The notes under the pieces are model-generated. The model made no database searches. It was not told the origin of the DNA and saw only the letters and a program-made list of their open reading frames with translations. Position numbers and translations under genes: made by a program. This document shows, one piece after another, positions 55,180-64,000 of a stretch of 64,000 bases of DNA (position 1 is its first letter; each line of letters starts with the position of its first letter). This stretch comes from Mesostigma viride. Lineage: Eukaryota > Streptophyta > Mesostigmatophyceae > Mesostigmatales > Mesostigmataceae. The DNA lies in assembly GCA_009746045.1 (NCBI GenBank), contig RPFO01000175.1, forward strand, positions 1,605,898 through 1,669,897, in the 5' to 3' direction.

Positions 55180-55875
55180 GCAACAGCTAGGGCAAGGCAT
55201 CTCAGCAGAGAGTAACTCTAGGACTAGGTTATATCAACAAGGAGACAACCAACGCAGGCCAAAAGTTTATATGGTTAAACAATTAAGTATACAGCTAGTA
55301 AACCGTGTAGCCGAATGTAATACTTTGCGTACGTGAGACAACTACTTAATTTTAGTTTTACTTAATAGTTGTCTCACTTATTAATATTAATTTTAACATT
55401 GATACTGATGGGGCCTTATATATTAGTAAGCAATGAGACAACCATTGAACTTTAAAGATTGAAATTAGTATGATAGTCTGCGACAACGGAGGAGTTTTTC
55501 AAGTAGTTGTCTCACTTCACACATGCAAGTAGTTGTCTCACTTTATAAAGCAATAAATTAAAATAATTGTCTCACCTAATAAATTAGATGCATGGCGTGC
55601 CAACGCGGCCATGCCTTTTCAGGCACATTCTACCTTTGTTTAACCCAACCTGTCTTTAACTAATAATCACTTCTAATTATCGAAGAGGCAACAAGCGCAG
55701 GCCAGACATCGGGAATCACTTCATATTATTAGATGAGACAACATTATCAAGGAGACAATAGTATGGTTCTACAGCTCTGTTGCCATGTTAGTTGTCTCAT
55801 CACAATGGCACAGTTGCTAAACAAGTCGGCCCCCCTTTTATCGAAGAACGGAGTCAATGCTACGGAGACACAAGT
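55180..55875. repeat. GAGACAAC / GTTGTCTC motif cluster
   Basis: About a dozen GAGACAAC-like words occur in both orientations within 0.7 kb (near 55229, 55335, 55366, 55434, 55505, 55528, 55563, 55733, 55752, 55787). Some form inverted pairs: TGAGACAACTA at 55334 with TAGTTGTCTCA at 55365. Two of the sites (55229, 55685) continue into the (A)CGCAGGCC word of the dispersed SINE-like repeat. It looks like several nested or decayed short elements. Confidence 0.7.
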
Positions 55876-56050
55876 TAGTGCTTCACTGAGTTAATGGCAC
55901 ATGGGCCTTGCCATAAAGAGATTTAAGCCATGGCCTTTTTACGCAAGTCAAGACGTGACCATTGTTAGGATGCAACGGTACAAGGTCGCCTCAAGTATCA
56001 ATGAGACCTTGGTAGCAAGGCCTATCTCTACAAAAGAGCTCACAAATGCA

Positions 56051-56899
56051 TTATGGATAAAAAAGCGCATGGAATCGCAGCACTGTAGTGAAGGTACCGC
56101 AAGGCGCAATCAGTTTCTCAGCCAGAACCAACAGGCGCGTCGAATGACATCCCCACTTGTTTGCCATCACCTTGAAAAGGAAATCAGTCTGCTTTCCAAT
56201 TGCCTCAAGCTGCCCACCCATCTCGTCATCTTCCTCCCACTCTTCCTCTTCCCCTGTATACTCCTCTCCTGCCTGACCCCCTTCCTGTGACTCGTCCGGC
56301 TGCTCGCCTGCCGGGGGTTCACGATCAGGGGCTGCTCTCTTGCTGCCCCTCGACGACATCGCCGCCGCCCTAACATGTGCGCCGATCTCTTCAGGGCGGG
56401 CGTCCTGCAGGGGCACCTTCCCTTGTTTCTTTTTCGTCTAGGCCAACGCCTCCAAGCCCATCACCACATTGGTCAAATGCAGGATCTCCTGCTCGACACT
56501 GGAGTCTGGGTCGTCGAGGTCCACAGGAGAGGCCTTCTTTTGTTTCAAAGCGGCCTTCAGCGCCTTGTATTGCTTTTGGCATTTGTCCCCTGTGGCTTAC
56601 CCCTTAGGCAGCATGTCTTCGGGTTCGATGAATTCCATGTTTGTATCCAGGTCGGCCGCCACCTCGTCCCAGACAATCTGCCGAGGGATCTTTGCGTTCT
56701 TGTTGCCCCCCCGGTCCCGCTGGGTGGGCAGCGAGAAGACCACCACCCGGCCAGTGTTGAGGCGCTTCAGCAATGCCTGCTTGGCTGGCTTCGACCACTT
56801 CATGGCGGCATCATGCGCGCCGCCGTCGTCGCTTGAGGCGCTGTCAGACATGCGCGCCTTGATCACCAGCGGCGCTGGCAGCATCCATCGCGGCATCAT
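56051..56899 (-). pseudogene. Myb/SANT-like protein, two in-frame stops
   Basis: Minus strand. The frame opens MSDSASSDDGGAHDAAMKWS and continues KPAKQALLKRLNTGRVVVFS...IVWDEVAADLDTN. A TAA at 56597-56599 interrupts, then KCQKQYKALKAALKQKK follows, a second stop near 56438, and a Glu-rich tail (EEYTGEEEEWEEDDEMG). The W...LL...W...(C)Q.K.K..K pattern fits the Myb/SANT-like DNA-binding protein that accompanies PIF/Harbinger transposases, or a trihelix-type factor. It lies about 150 bp outside the left terminus of the Harbinger-like element at 57055, so it may belong to a neighbouring or older copy. Confidence 0.5.
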
Positions 56900-57679
56900 G
56901 ATCGCCAGTGAGCAGTGGCCGCCATAACCAGCTAAGTCGCACCAGGTTCACCACGCCGCCATCGCGAGCCAAGCTGCCATGCGCCTGACTTATTTTGTCA
57001 TTTTTGTGCACGACAGTCGATGCCAGAATTCAATTTTTTTCGAGCAAAGCTAAAGGCACGACTCACATGAGGCGGTGAACTCTTTGTGAACTCTTTTGTG
57101 AACTGGGCCGACCGGGGCCGAGCTAATTTTGGGTCCCGAGGAGTTCACGAGTTCACAGGACGAGTTCACAATCTCCCCGAAGTCCGAAGTTGTGAACTCC
57201 CCGTGAACTCCCCGTGAACTCCTCGTGAACTCTTTGTGAACTTGTGGTGGACAGCGTGCGTTTGGCGCGAAGCAAGCCCATGAAAATGCCAGACGTGCAA
57301 CATGCGCGGGAAGGTGGCAGGTGCTCGGGAGTCGCCAGCCATGAGGGACACCGACCAGCTTTTTCAGGAATGGCTACAACGGGTTACCCTCGCGAAAGGT
57401 GACCCGAAGCCTGCTATTAGCGACGACATTAACCCAAATGCTCCGAGCCCCACGGCTCTAGAAGAGCAGAGCATTGCACGCGAAGGGCACAGCGCCGCAC
57501 TCGATCTGGTTGCGGCTTTGGTGATCTTTGGAGATGCTGGCAATCTTGAGGACGATAGTTGGCGCAGTAATAAATGTCGGTCTTCTTGTGCGGCATTGCA
57601 TACTCTTTGGAGATGACAAGGCGAGCTCGCCTAAGCCGAAGGCAAAGCGAAATATGAGCGACAAAGCAAACGTGAAACT

Positions 57680-57857
57680 CACAACGCCCTGATGACAATA
57701 TGGATGGCGGCAATTGGTGTTGATGGCCACATACACACTGGTTCATATCCATCATCGTGCACGACTCGAAAACGCGGATAACATAACGGCAGGCTCGAGC
57801 TACCTTGGTCCGGATTCTCCAGATCTCTGGCCTGCGCTGTTGTCTCATTGACATACA
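57680..57857 (-). mobile_element. SINE-like dispersed repeat
   Basis: Reverse-complement copy of the 30185-30365 repeat, sharing CGACTCGAAAACGCGGATAA, CATAACGGCAGGCTCGAGC and TCTGGCCTGCGCTG. It forms an inverted pair with the copy at 58220. Confidence 0.65.
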
Positions 57858-58219
57858 CACTGATGCGCCCGGCAATAGCATGGGCGGTCCGTCTGCATGA
57901 ACAAACTTTCGTTGCTGGCCGCCCCACGCTTCACGTTCTAGGCACACTGGTTGGTAAGAAAGGTCAACTTGTAAGGTCCGTTGAGTCCGATCTCTTTTCT
58001 TTCAGGGGCATGCTCTTTTTGTGTGTGCGATCATGATGGCTACTATGGAACGTGATTCATAAGATATTGCTTCAAATTTGCTGTGCGATAACACTTCCTT
58101 GACTACTTGTAGTAATCACTTTTATTGCTCATTGAAATAATTTTGGACATTTATCTGCTGGCCCCAGGCAATTGTCATGTTTGTTGTCTCACTCACTTGA
58201 TGACAATGTAAAGACTATC

Positions 58220-58400
58220 ACTAAAGCAACTAGCGCAGGCCAGAAATATGGAGATCCCGGACCATGCTGTTGATATCTCGAGCCTGCTGTTGACTCATCC
58301 GTGTTAGTCGAGTCATTCACAACGATGGAAACAAATGGAGGTGGAAATGTGCAGCCTTGTAAGTTACAACTATGGCTGGCTAACATTCAGAGCGGGATCT
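58220..58400 (+). mobile_element. SINE-like dispersed repeat, diverged
   Basis: Shares CTAGCGCAGGCCAGAAAT, CCGGACCATG, TCGAGCCTGC, GGTGGAAATGTG and ACTATGGCTGGCTAAC with the 30185 copy, at clearly lower identity than the 16216 or 57680 copies. Confidence 0.6.
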
Positions 58401-58860
58401 ACACGGTTTGCGACGGCACCACTCCTTTTGAACTGCAATAACCCTAAATGGAATTAATATGTTCGCACATTGCATAGTTGCATGCCTCCCTTTATAATTG
58501 CAACGCGCCCGAAATTAGTCATGATTAAAGAATTACGCGTGCACAAAGTTATTGTTAAGCAGCCACAATACGTCCAACATTATGTCTCACTCAATGAGCA
58601 ACCAATTCAAGACATTGCACATGTCCAAGTGAGGTCTTAACAACCTCAGTACCCCCAGTGCGTGTGACTAGCTCAAGGAGCTCACGTAATTGACCACTAT
58701 GAACATGTGTAGCATCATACGGTAAGCTAATGGAATTTCCATTATTATAATTCTGAAATGTTGACTCACATTTGCTAAATGAAGTAAGTTCAGTTCTAAA
58801 ACAAACTCTTGCTTATGCCCACTCTGATATGGGAAACCAGATGCCCATCCATGAAAAGAA

Positions 58861-59634
58861 TGTGTGTGTGTGAGTGAGTGAGTGAGTGAGTGAGTGAGTG
58901 AGTGAGTGAGTGAGTGAGTGAGTGAGTGAGTGAGTGAGTGAGTGAGTGAGTGAGTGAGTGAGTGAGTGAGTGAGTGAGTGAGTGAGTGAGTGAGTGAGTG
59001 AGTGAGTGAGTGAGTGAGTGAGTGAGTGAGTGAGTGAGTGAGTGAGTGAGTGAGTGAGTGAGTGAGTGAGTGAGTGAGTGAGTGAGTGAGTGAGTGAGTG
59101 AGTGAGTGAGTGAGTGAGTGAGTGAGTGAGTGAGTGAGTGAGTGAGTGAGTGAGTGAGTGAGTGAGTGAGTGAGTGAGTGAGTGAGTGAGTGAGTGAGTG
59201 AGTGAGTGAGTGAGTGAGTGAGTGAGTGAGTGAGTGAGTGAGTGAGTGAGTGAGTGAGTGAGTGAGTGAGTGAGTGAGTGAGTGAGTGAGTGAGTGAGTG
59301 AGTGAGTGAGTGAGTGAGTGAGTGAGTGAGTGAGTGAGTGAGTGAGTGAGTGAGTGAGTGAGTGAGTGAGTGAGTGAGTGAGTGAGTGAGTGAGTGAGTG
59401 AGTGAGTGAGTGAGTGAGTGAGTGAGTGAGTGAGTGAGTGAGTGAGTGAGTGAGTGAGTGAGTGAGTGAGTGAGTGAGTGAGTGAGTGAGTGAGTGAGTG
59501 AGTGAGTGAGTGAGTGAGTGAGTGAGTGAGTGAGTGAGTGAGTGAGTGAGTGAGTGAGTGAGTGAGTGAGTGAGTGAGTGAGTGAGTGAGTGAGTGAGTG
59601 AGTGAGTGAGTGAGTGAGTGAACTTGTGCGTGTG

Positions 59635-59729
<95 letters not shown>

Positions 59730-60289
59730 AGGGAGGGAGGGAGGGAGGGAGGAGGGAGGGAGGGAGGGGAGGGAGGGAGGGAGGGAGGGAGGGAGGGAGG
59801 AGGGAGGGAGGGAGGGAGGAGGGAGGGAGGGAGGGAGGGAGGGAGGGAGGAGGGAGGGAGGGAGGGAGGGAGGAGGGAGGGAGGGAGGGAGGAGGGAGGG
59901 AGGGAGGGAGGGAGGGAGGGAGGGAGGGAGGGAGGGAGGAGGGAGGGAGGGAGGGAGGGAGGGAGGGAGGAGAGAGGGAGGGAGGGAGGGAGGGAGGGAG
60001 GGAGGGAGGGAGGAGGGAGGGAGGAGGGAGGGAGGGAGGGAGGGAGGGAGGGAGGGAGGGAGGGAGGGAGGGAGGGAGGGAGGGAGGAGGGAGGGAGGGA
60101 GGGAGGGGGAGGGAGGGAGGGAGGGAGGGAGGGAGGGAGGGAGGGAGGGAGGGAGGAGGGAGGGAGGGAGGGAGGGAGGGAGGGAGGGAGGGAGGGAGGG
60201 AGGGAGGGAGGGAGGGAGGGAGGGAGGGAGGGAGGGAGGGAGGAGGGAGGGAGGGAGGAGGGAGGGAGGGAGGGAGGGAGGGAGGGAGG

Positions 60290-60353
<64 letters not shown>

Positions 60354-60540
60354 CTAGATGTGCATGTACGTATGCGTGTGCGTGTGCGTGTGCGTGTGCG
60401 TGTGCGTGTGCGTGTGCGTGTGCGTGTGCGTGTGCGTGTGCGTGTGCGTGTGCGTGTGCGTGTGCGTGTGCGTGTGCGTGTGCGTGTGCGTGTGCGTGTG
60501 CGTGTGCGTGTGCGTGTGCGTGTGCGTGTGCGTGTGCATG
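58861..60540. repeat. 1.7-kb compound microsatellite
   Basis: Blocks in order: (GTGA)n about 58869-59621 (roughly 188 copies, no interruption seen); (GT)n 59635-59664; (GA)n 59665-59722; (GGGA)n with scattered AGG slips 59722-60295; (GA)n 60295-60350; and (GTGTGC)n about 60376-60538. Six-frame reading gives open frames up to 648 codons (for example Thr-His-Ser-Leu repeats), which I regard as artefacts. It lies inside the Harbinger-like element, just past the truncated transposase. Confidence 0.97.
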
Positions 60541-60643
60541 CCCACATGCCACACGTGCACATGCACGTATGGGTGGGCAGGGCATTGCGTTTGGAGCGAC
60601 GGCGTATACACAGTCCAGGTTACCATAGGCGTCCAACCGGAAC

Positions 60644-61134
60644 CTACGCTTGCTGTTTGCTGTTGAAAGCATCTTCAAGTTCTCGTAGAATGCCAGGGCG
60701 TTCCCCATTTTTGGACCACGTGTTTGAAGCGATGCCATATGCACGCTCCAAGGAACCATAGTCGCAGCTATGAGAAAGCCACTCTAATGCACCAATGAGC
60801 ATTTGCTCGGGTCTTACCACGTCCAACCGGAGCCCGCGCCCGCCATTGTCTGGAGATTCGGCTCGCTGATCGGGCCGATTTTCTCCAGTAAATAACCGAA
60901 CGCCTCCAGCGAGATATGGCATGTTTTGTGCATGTGACGGCGGGCGGCTCTGGGGTCGTCCCCAGCCAATAAACAAACCGGCTTTGAAACAATATCGACA
61001 TAGAAGCACTGGCACCAACACCTGGAAAAACTTGCAAAGAAAGCTACCTGTCTGCGTTCGAACGCAGACAGGTAGCTGGAAAAGCGACATGCACGACAGG
61101 TCACCGGCGCGTTTTTATCATATTTCTGCAGCAC
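60644..61134 (-). pseudogene. PIF/Harbinger transposase N-terminal fragment
   Basis: Minus strand. First frame: CHISLEAFGYLLEKIGPI (about 60865-60920). After a frameshift near 60838: [20 protein letters not shown] then [13 protein letters not shown], the helix-turn-helix region that precedes the DDE domain in Harbinger (DDE_Tnp_4) transposases. Coding stops at 60644, just before the microsatellite; no DDE residues are found. A 36-bp perfect palindrome (61042-61077) lies in its upstream part. Confidence 0.6.
61042..61077. repeat. Perfect 36-bp palindrome with no loop
   Basis: AGCTACCTGTCTGCGTTC is followed directly by its exact reverse complement, centred between 61059 and 61060. It lies within the transposase remnant. 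A loopless palindrome of this length is uncommon and could extrude a cruciform. Confidence 0.95.
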
Positions 61135-61611
61135 TGTATCAAATTAGTGGTGCAGAAGTTAGTGGTTTACAGCTGGACAAGACGTGCATGTTATTAGCCA
61201 GCATGCAAGGATGCATCATGCACTTGCTTGACGTTTGCGCCCTTTCCCGCGAAATCTGGGCTGTCTTCCCGCGCCTCCGCCAGTTCACAAACGAGTTCAC
61301 TGGCGAGCAGTTCACGACGTCGTTGCGACCCAGTGAGTGCGTGAACTCGAAGTGAAGGGCCGGTGAAGCGCCGGTGGCGACCCGGCCGTCGACCCAGTTC
61401 ACAAAGAGTTCACCGACGGAGTTCACCGAGCCTCATGTGAGTCGTGCCAAGAAGCTAATAAAGTAGAATGGTCAGGAAAACGGGATTTTTTCTGCCCGGC
61501 TAAATTAGAATAGCTTTGTTTTCGGGTCTGAAATAGTCCGCCTTCTGAAATGGTCCGCCGTCCACGCCCGTCGATGACCGTCACGGTTACAAACGGTTAC
61601 GTAACCTTTAA

Positions 61612-62956
61612 CCCATAGTCCGTAAACAGTATCGAATTCGATACAGTTTGGGTTCCCGCCAGAAACGGCGCCGCGCCGGTAGCGCCGCGCCACTTCTGAC
61701 GGAGGACACGTGTCCGGTGGGTCCGGAGACACTTCGGGACGAAGGTGGTGCATAGGTTTGGGGGGTATATTCGCCATAGCCTGGTTATTACAACGTGAAT
61801 TGAGAATGTATCACGTGACTTTGGCGGGAAATTTTCACTTGCGCGCGCGCGTATCGAGATATGGCTGCCAACGTGCCGTTATCACGGAAATTTTTGCGTC
61901 TCGAGGCCTGAGACGGTTCAGAATGTCGCTCAGAATGACGATGCGTGTTTTTCGTAGGTCAGGCATGGCCAGATTGGTAGGACTGGGAAAATACAGGTAG
62001 GAAAATACTGCCTTCTTGGTCGTCAGTGCCATATGAGTTATAGCTTACCATATTTCGATTTTCTCTGTATGGCCGAGCAGTCTGCGCCAGCCCGAGCATC
62101 CAGGTTTGGTACGGGGCATCTGCTGCAAGGTTTGCTGGGATTGCGGACGCGTTTGTAGGTCATATTTGCACGGAATATCAACGTAGTAACCATAGCGGAT
62201 GCATGCATGATGCGGCTATGGCGGCCTATGCCTGTAGCGCACTAGTATGTGTGAGATCTGAGGGTGCCGGCCAGCAGAATCCGGGCGGGACGTGAATGAG
62301 CCAGGTACGGCAACGTGTTTGCATGTTGTTTGGCGCGGAATACGCCTGCCATGCATTATAGTTGACGAGTTTATTGGTGCAGCACTTAGCAAGCTTCCAT
62401 GCCTGCTGTAAAGAGTGGTATCAGCCCTGTGAGTGCTCAGTTTATGGCATTTCCTTAGAGTATACCACCCCGTTAGTTTAGGTAGGCAACCCGTTTGCAT
62501 TCCAGCACTTTTGCCAGTCTTTTGTAGCTTGTTATAATGCATTGCTGTGTTGCATGTCATAGATGGCTGTCTACGCGCGCGTAACCCACACACGTATATG
62601 AGCGTGGTGCCATGTGCAAAACTCAATTCTGAGTGGCCCCCCCTGGTATGGGGATGCCTGAACTACCTAATAAAATTATCCAACCTTGACATTGGTGTTT
62701 ACAACCCTCCCCTGAAAAAAGGGGGGGGTTCCATGGTGTGATGCATGAAAATGTTCGTCTTTTGTCCAACTTTGACTGAGAATATCATGCAACCCACTTA
62801 CGGGACTCAAGATATTATTGCATATTCTGAAAGCCCTTGAAGTGTAGATATTCCTGGCATCTTGGTTGAGGGTATTTGGAGTAGCGGTCTGGGAGTTATG
62901 ATTTTTTTCATTTTAGGGGGTATGGAAGTGCCAAAAATGGCTCTACGGACTATGGG
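61612..62956. mobile_element. piggyBac-like non-autonomous element
   Basis: Flanked by TTAA on both sides (61608-61611 and 62957-62960). Termini are CCCATAGTCCGTA and TACGGACTATGGG, a perfect 13-bp inverted repeat beginning with CCC. TTAA target sites and CCC...GGG ends are the piggyBac hallmark. The 1345-bp interior has no transposase-like ORF. It holds a palindrome GTATCGAATTCGATAC (61628-61643) and a C/G hairpin CCCTCCCC-TGAAAAAA-GGGGGGG near 62707-62728. Confidence 0.72.
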
Positions 62957-62986
62957 TTAAGTCTTGGTTTACGCGGAATCGCTCTT

Positions 62987-63040
62987 CCAAAGCTAAAGCT
63001 AAAGTCAAAGCTAAAGCTTCTGCAAAAACTCTCTAATAAC
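62987..63040. repeat. Inverted copy of the block at 22684-22729
   Basis: CCAAAGCTAAAGCTAAAGTC, then AAAGCTAAAGCTTCTGCAAA and AACTCTC, is the reverse complement of the block at 22684 with one extra AGCTAA unit. It lies 30 bp beyond the piggyBac-like element. Its nature is unknown. Confidence 0.7.
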
Positions 63041-63490
63041 CAATTCCACATTTCATTTAATCGAGAAAATCTCGCGGACTTCACCCCAGTATACCGAGTG
63101 AAATAATTAGTTAATTACCTATCGCAGTAGGGCTTGCTGCCTGCCGCCTGGCCACTCCAGATCGTCTTCCGCGATGCGAGGGTGCCACAATAATATGATT
63201 AGGGAGGTTTTGCTGTTTGCTTTACCTCTCACTCGCCGCCTGCATAATTATGTAGTATGTTGTTGTGTCCCACGCCTGTTGTTGTGTGTGTTTTTGTTGT
63301 TGCCCACGCCGCACATGGGCAGCAGTGTCCCACGCCTGAAAAGGCAGATCAGGCTGAACTCAGGCCGAACACGAGTAGCCTGCATACAATAGTAATTAGT
63401 ACCCAGTATGAACGTACACCCCCCACCACCACGTTTTAGATTCCCAGGTTTAAGATCTAGAGACCCTGGATTTTGGAATTTTCCGGGTAA
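63041..63490. other. No gene seen
   Basis: Mixed sequence with short open frames only. Direct repeats of GTCCCACGCCTG (near 63266 and 63326) and TTGTTGTG words are the only structure noticed. Confidence 0.5.
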
Positions 63491-63570
63491 ATTAATTAAT
63501 TAATTAATTAGGAACATCACTCCGTTGGGAGTCAATGTAGCACATATCCCTGAGAAGCAGTGAACAGGCA
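63491..63570 (-). mobile_element. LINE 3' tail copy
   Basis: A (TTAA)n run, then AGGAACATCACTCCGTTGGG, GAGTCAATGTAGCACATA and CCCTGAGAAG, is the reverse complement of the end of the 42387-42937 insertion with a few differences. It is strongly 5'-truncated; sequence after about 63565 is unrelated. Confidence 0.75.
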
Positions 63571-63660
63571 TACGCAATACGCAATCGTACGGGGCCCATG
63601 GGTATTGGGTATAATACGCTCGTACGGGGTATTATACGCAAATCGTACGGTGACTCTTGA
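63565..63660. repeat. ATACGC / TCGTACGG repeat cluster
   Basis: The words GCATACGCAATACGCAATCG, TACGGGG, TATAATACGCTCGTACGGGG and TATTATACGCAAATCGTACGG alternate. They resemble the AATACG-rich subterminal sequence of the hAT-like element at 28.05 kb, so this may be a transposon end. Confidence 0.45.
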
Positions 63661-64000
63661 AAATGCTTTTTTTTTAATGGTTCAGGGGGTTCCTCAACAT
63701 TCTGACCAATCAGGCATGTTTTCTTTGTGTTCTTGCAATGCACCACATGCCTATATGTGACACATCATCTCATGACATTGGCATTACCGTTGCTGCTTAC
63801 AAGTACAAGCATTGTCCTGTTTAAAGCACATCATTATTGTCCTGTTAAAAGCACATCATAACAAAGTTGTATGCACAATCAGTGCACACCTGAAAAGGAT
63901 AATAACACAAGTAGATATGCATGCGCAATGACACTTGCAGAGGTATAGAGATTGCTGCCACCATTAAACTGTAGGTACGTTGAACTTAAAACCACGTCAT

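Larger units (their letters stand above)
57055..61448 (-). mobile_element. PIF/Harbinger-like DNA transposon, decayed
   Basis: The left end GGCACGACTCACATGAGGC matches the reverse complement of the right end (61430-61448). It continues with GGTGAACTC, GTGAACTCTTTGTGAACTGG and more. Subterminal regions on both sides carry many GTGAACT words (about ten at 57074-57245, about seven at 61285-61425). The minus strand near the right end encodes a Harbinger transposase fragment. Flanks share AAGCTAA (57047-57053 and 61452-61458), which may be a target duplication, although 3 bp is the Harbinger norm. The interior is filled by SINE-like copies and microsatellite. Confidence 0.7.

Noticed and set aside
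58796-60759. Open frames of up to 648 codons (Thr-His-Ser-Leu, Ser-Leu-Pro-Pro, Arg-Glu repeats)
   Set aside because: Microsatellite artefacts open on both strands and in several frames.

Overview
The window looks like nuclear DNA from a green alga (chlorophyte), genus not identified. The evidence is a GC-rich, intron-dense host gene with GT-AG introns of about 0.5-0.9 kb, a TGTAA box about 70 nt past its stop (the chlorophyte poly(A) signal), a Chlamys-type Penelope-like element, and very long microsatellites. Nothing looks prokaryotic: there are no operons, no ribosome binding sites and no CRISPR array. I see no rRNA or tRNA gene.

Layout. (1) 0.5-8.6 kb, + strand: the last ten exons of the gene for nuclear cap-binding protein subunit 1 (CBP80). 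Its introns hold several small tandem duplications, two of which copy an exon edge. (2) 8.8-10.5 kb: a LINE reverse-transcriptase fragment and a possible tyrosine-recombinase fragment. (3) 10.7-18.1 kb: a giant foldback element with 3-kb inverted arms built from tandem repeats, followed at once by 1.1 kb of pure (ATGGG)n. (4) 19.2-19.85 kb: an inverted pair of LINE 3' ends. (5) 20.5-22.3 kb, - strand: a two-exon MYND zinc-finger gene, apparently intact. (6) 22.9-30.1 kb: a 40-bp minisatellite split by a frameshifted two-ORF LINE, which itself carries a hAT-like insertion. (7) 30.4-43.1 kb: a complete Ty3/Gypsy chromovirus with 5-bp target duplication. It carries an extra RNase H1-type hybrid-binding ORF before gag and extra coding sequence after pol. 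Its 3' LTR was later hit by a CACTA-like MITE and a truncated LINE. (8) 43.4-53.5 kb, - strand: a Penelope-like element with N-terminal GIY-YIG, split by about 7 kb of other elements. These are a gag plus integrase element without reverse transcriptase, an unknown 236-aa ORF, and two LTR-like units lying head to tail. (9) 55.2-61.4 kb: clusters of GAGACAAC motifs, a decayed Myb/SANT-like ORF, and a PIF/Harbinger-like element swollen by 1.7 kb of compound microsatellite. (10) 61.6-63.0 kb: a piggyBac-like TTAA-flanked element, then more LINE tails.

Only two host genes are convincing, CBP80 (mRNA cap binding and export) and the MYND protein, and they are not functionally linked. Everything else is a nested graveyard of at least eight classes of mobile element. 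Frameshifts are frequent in the elements but absent from the visible CBP80 exons, which argues for real decay rather than pervasive sequencing error. All calls come from reading the sequence; no database search was made.
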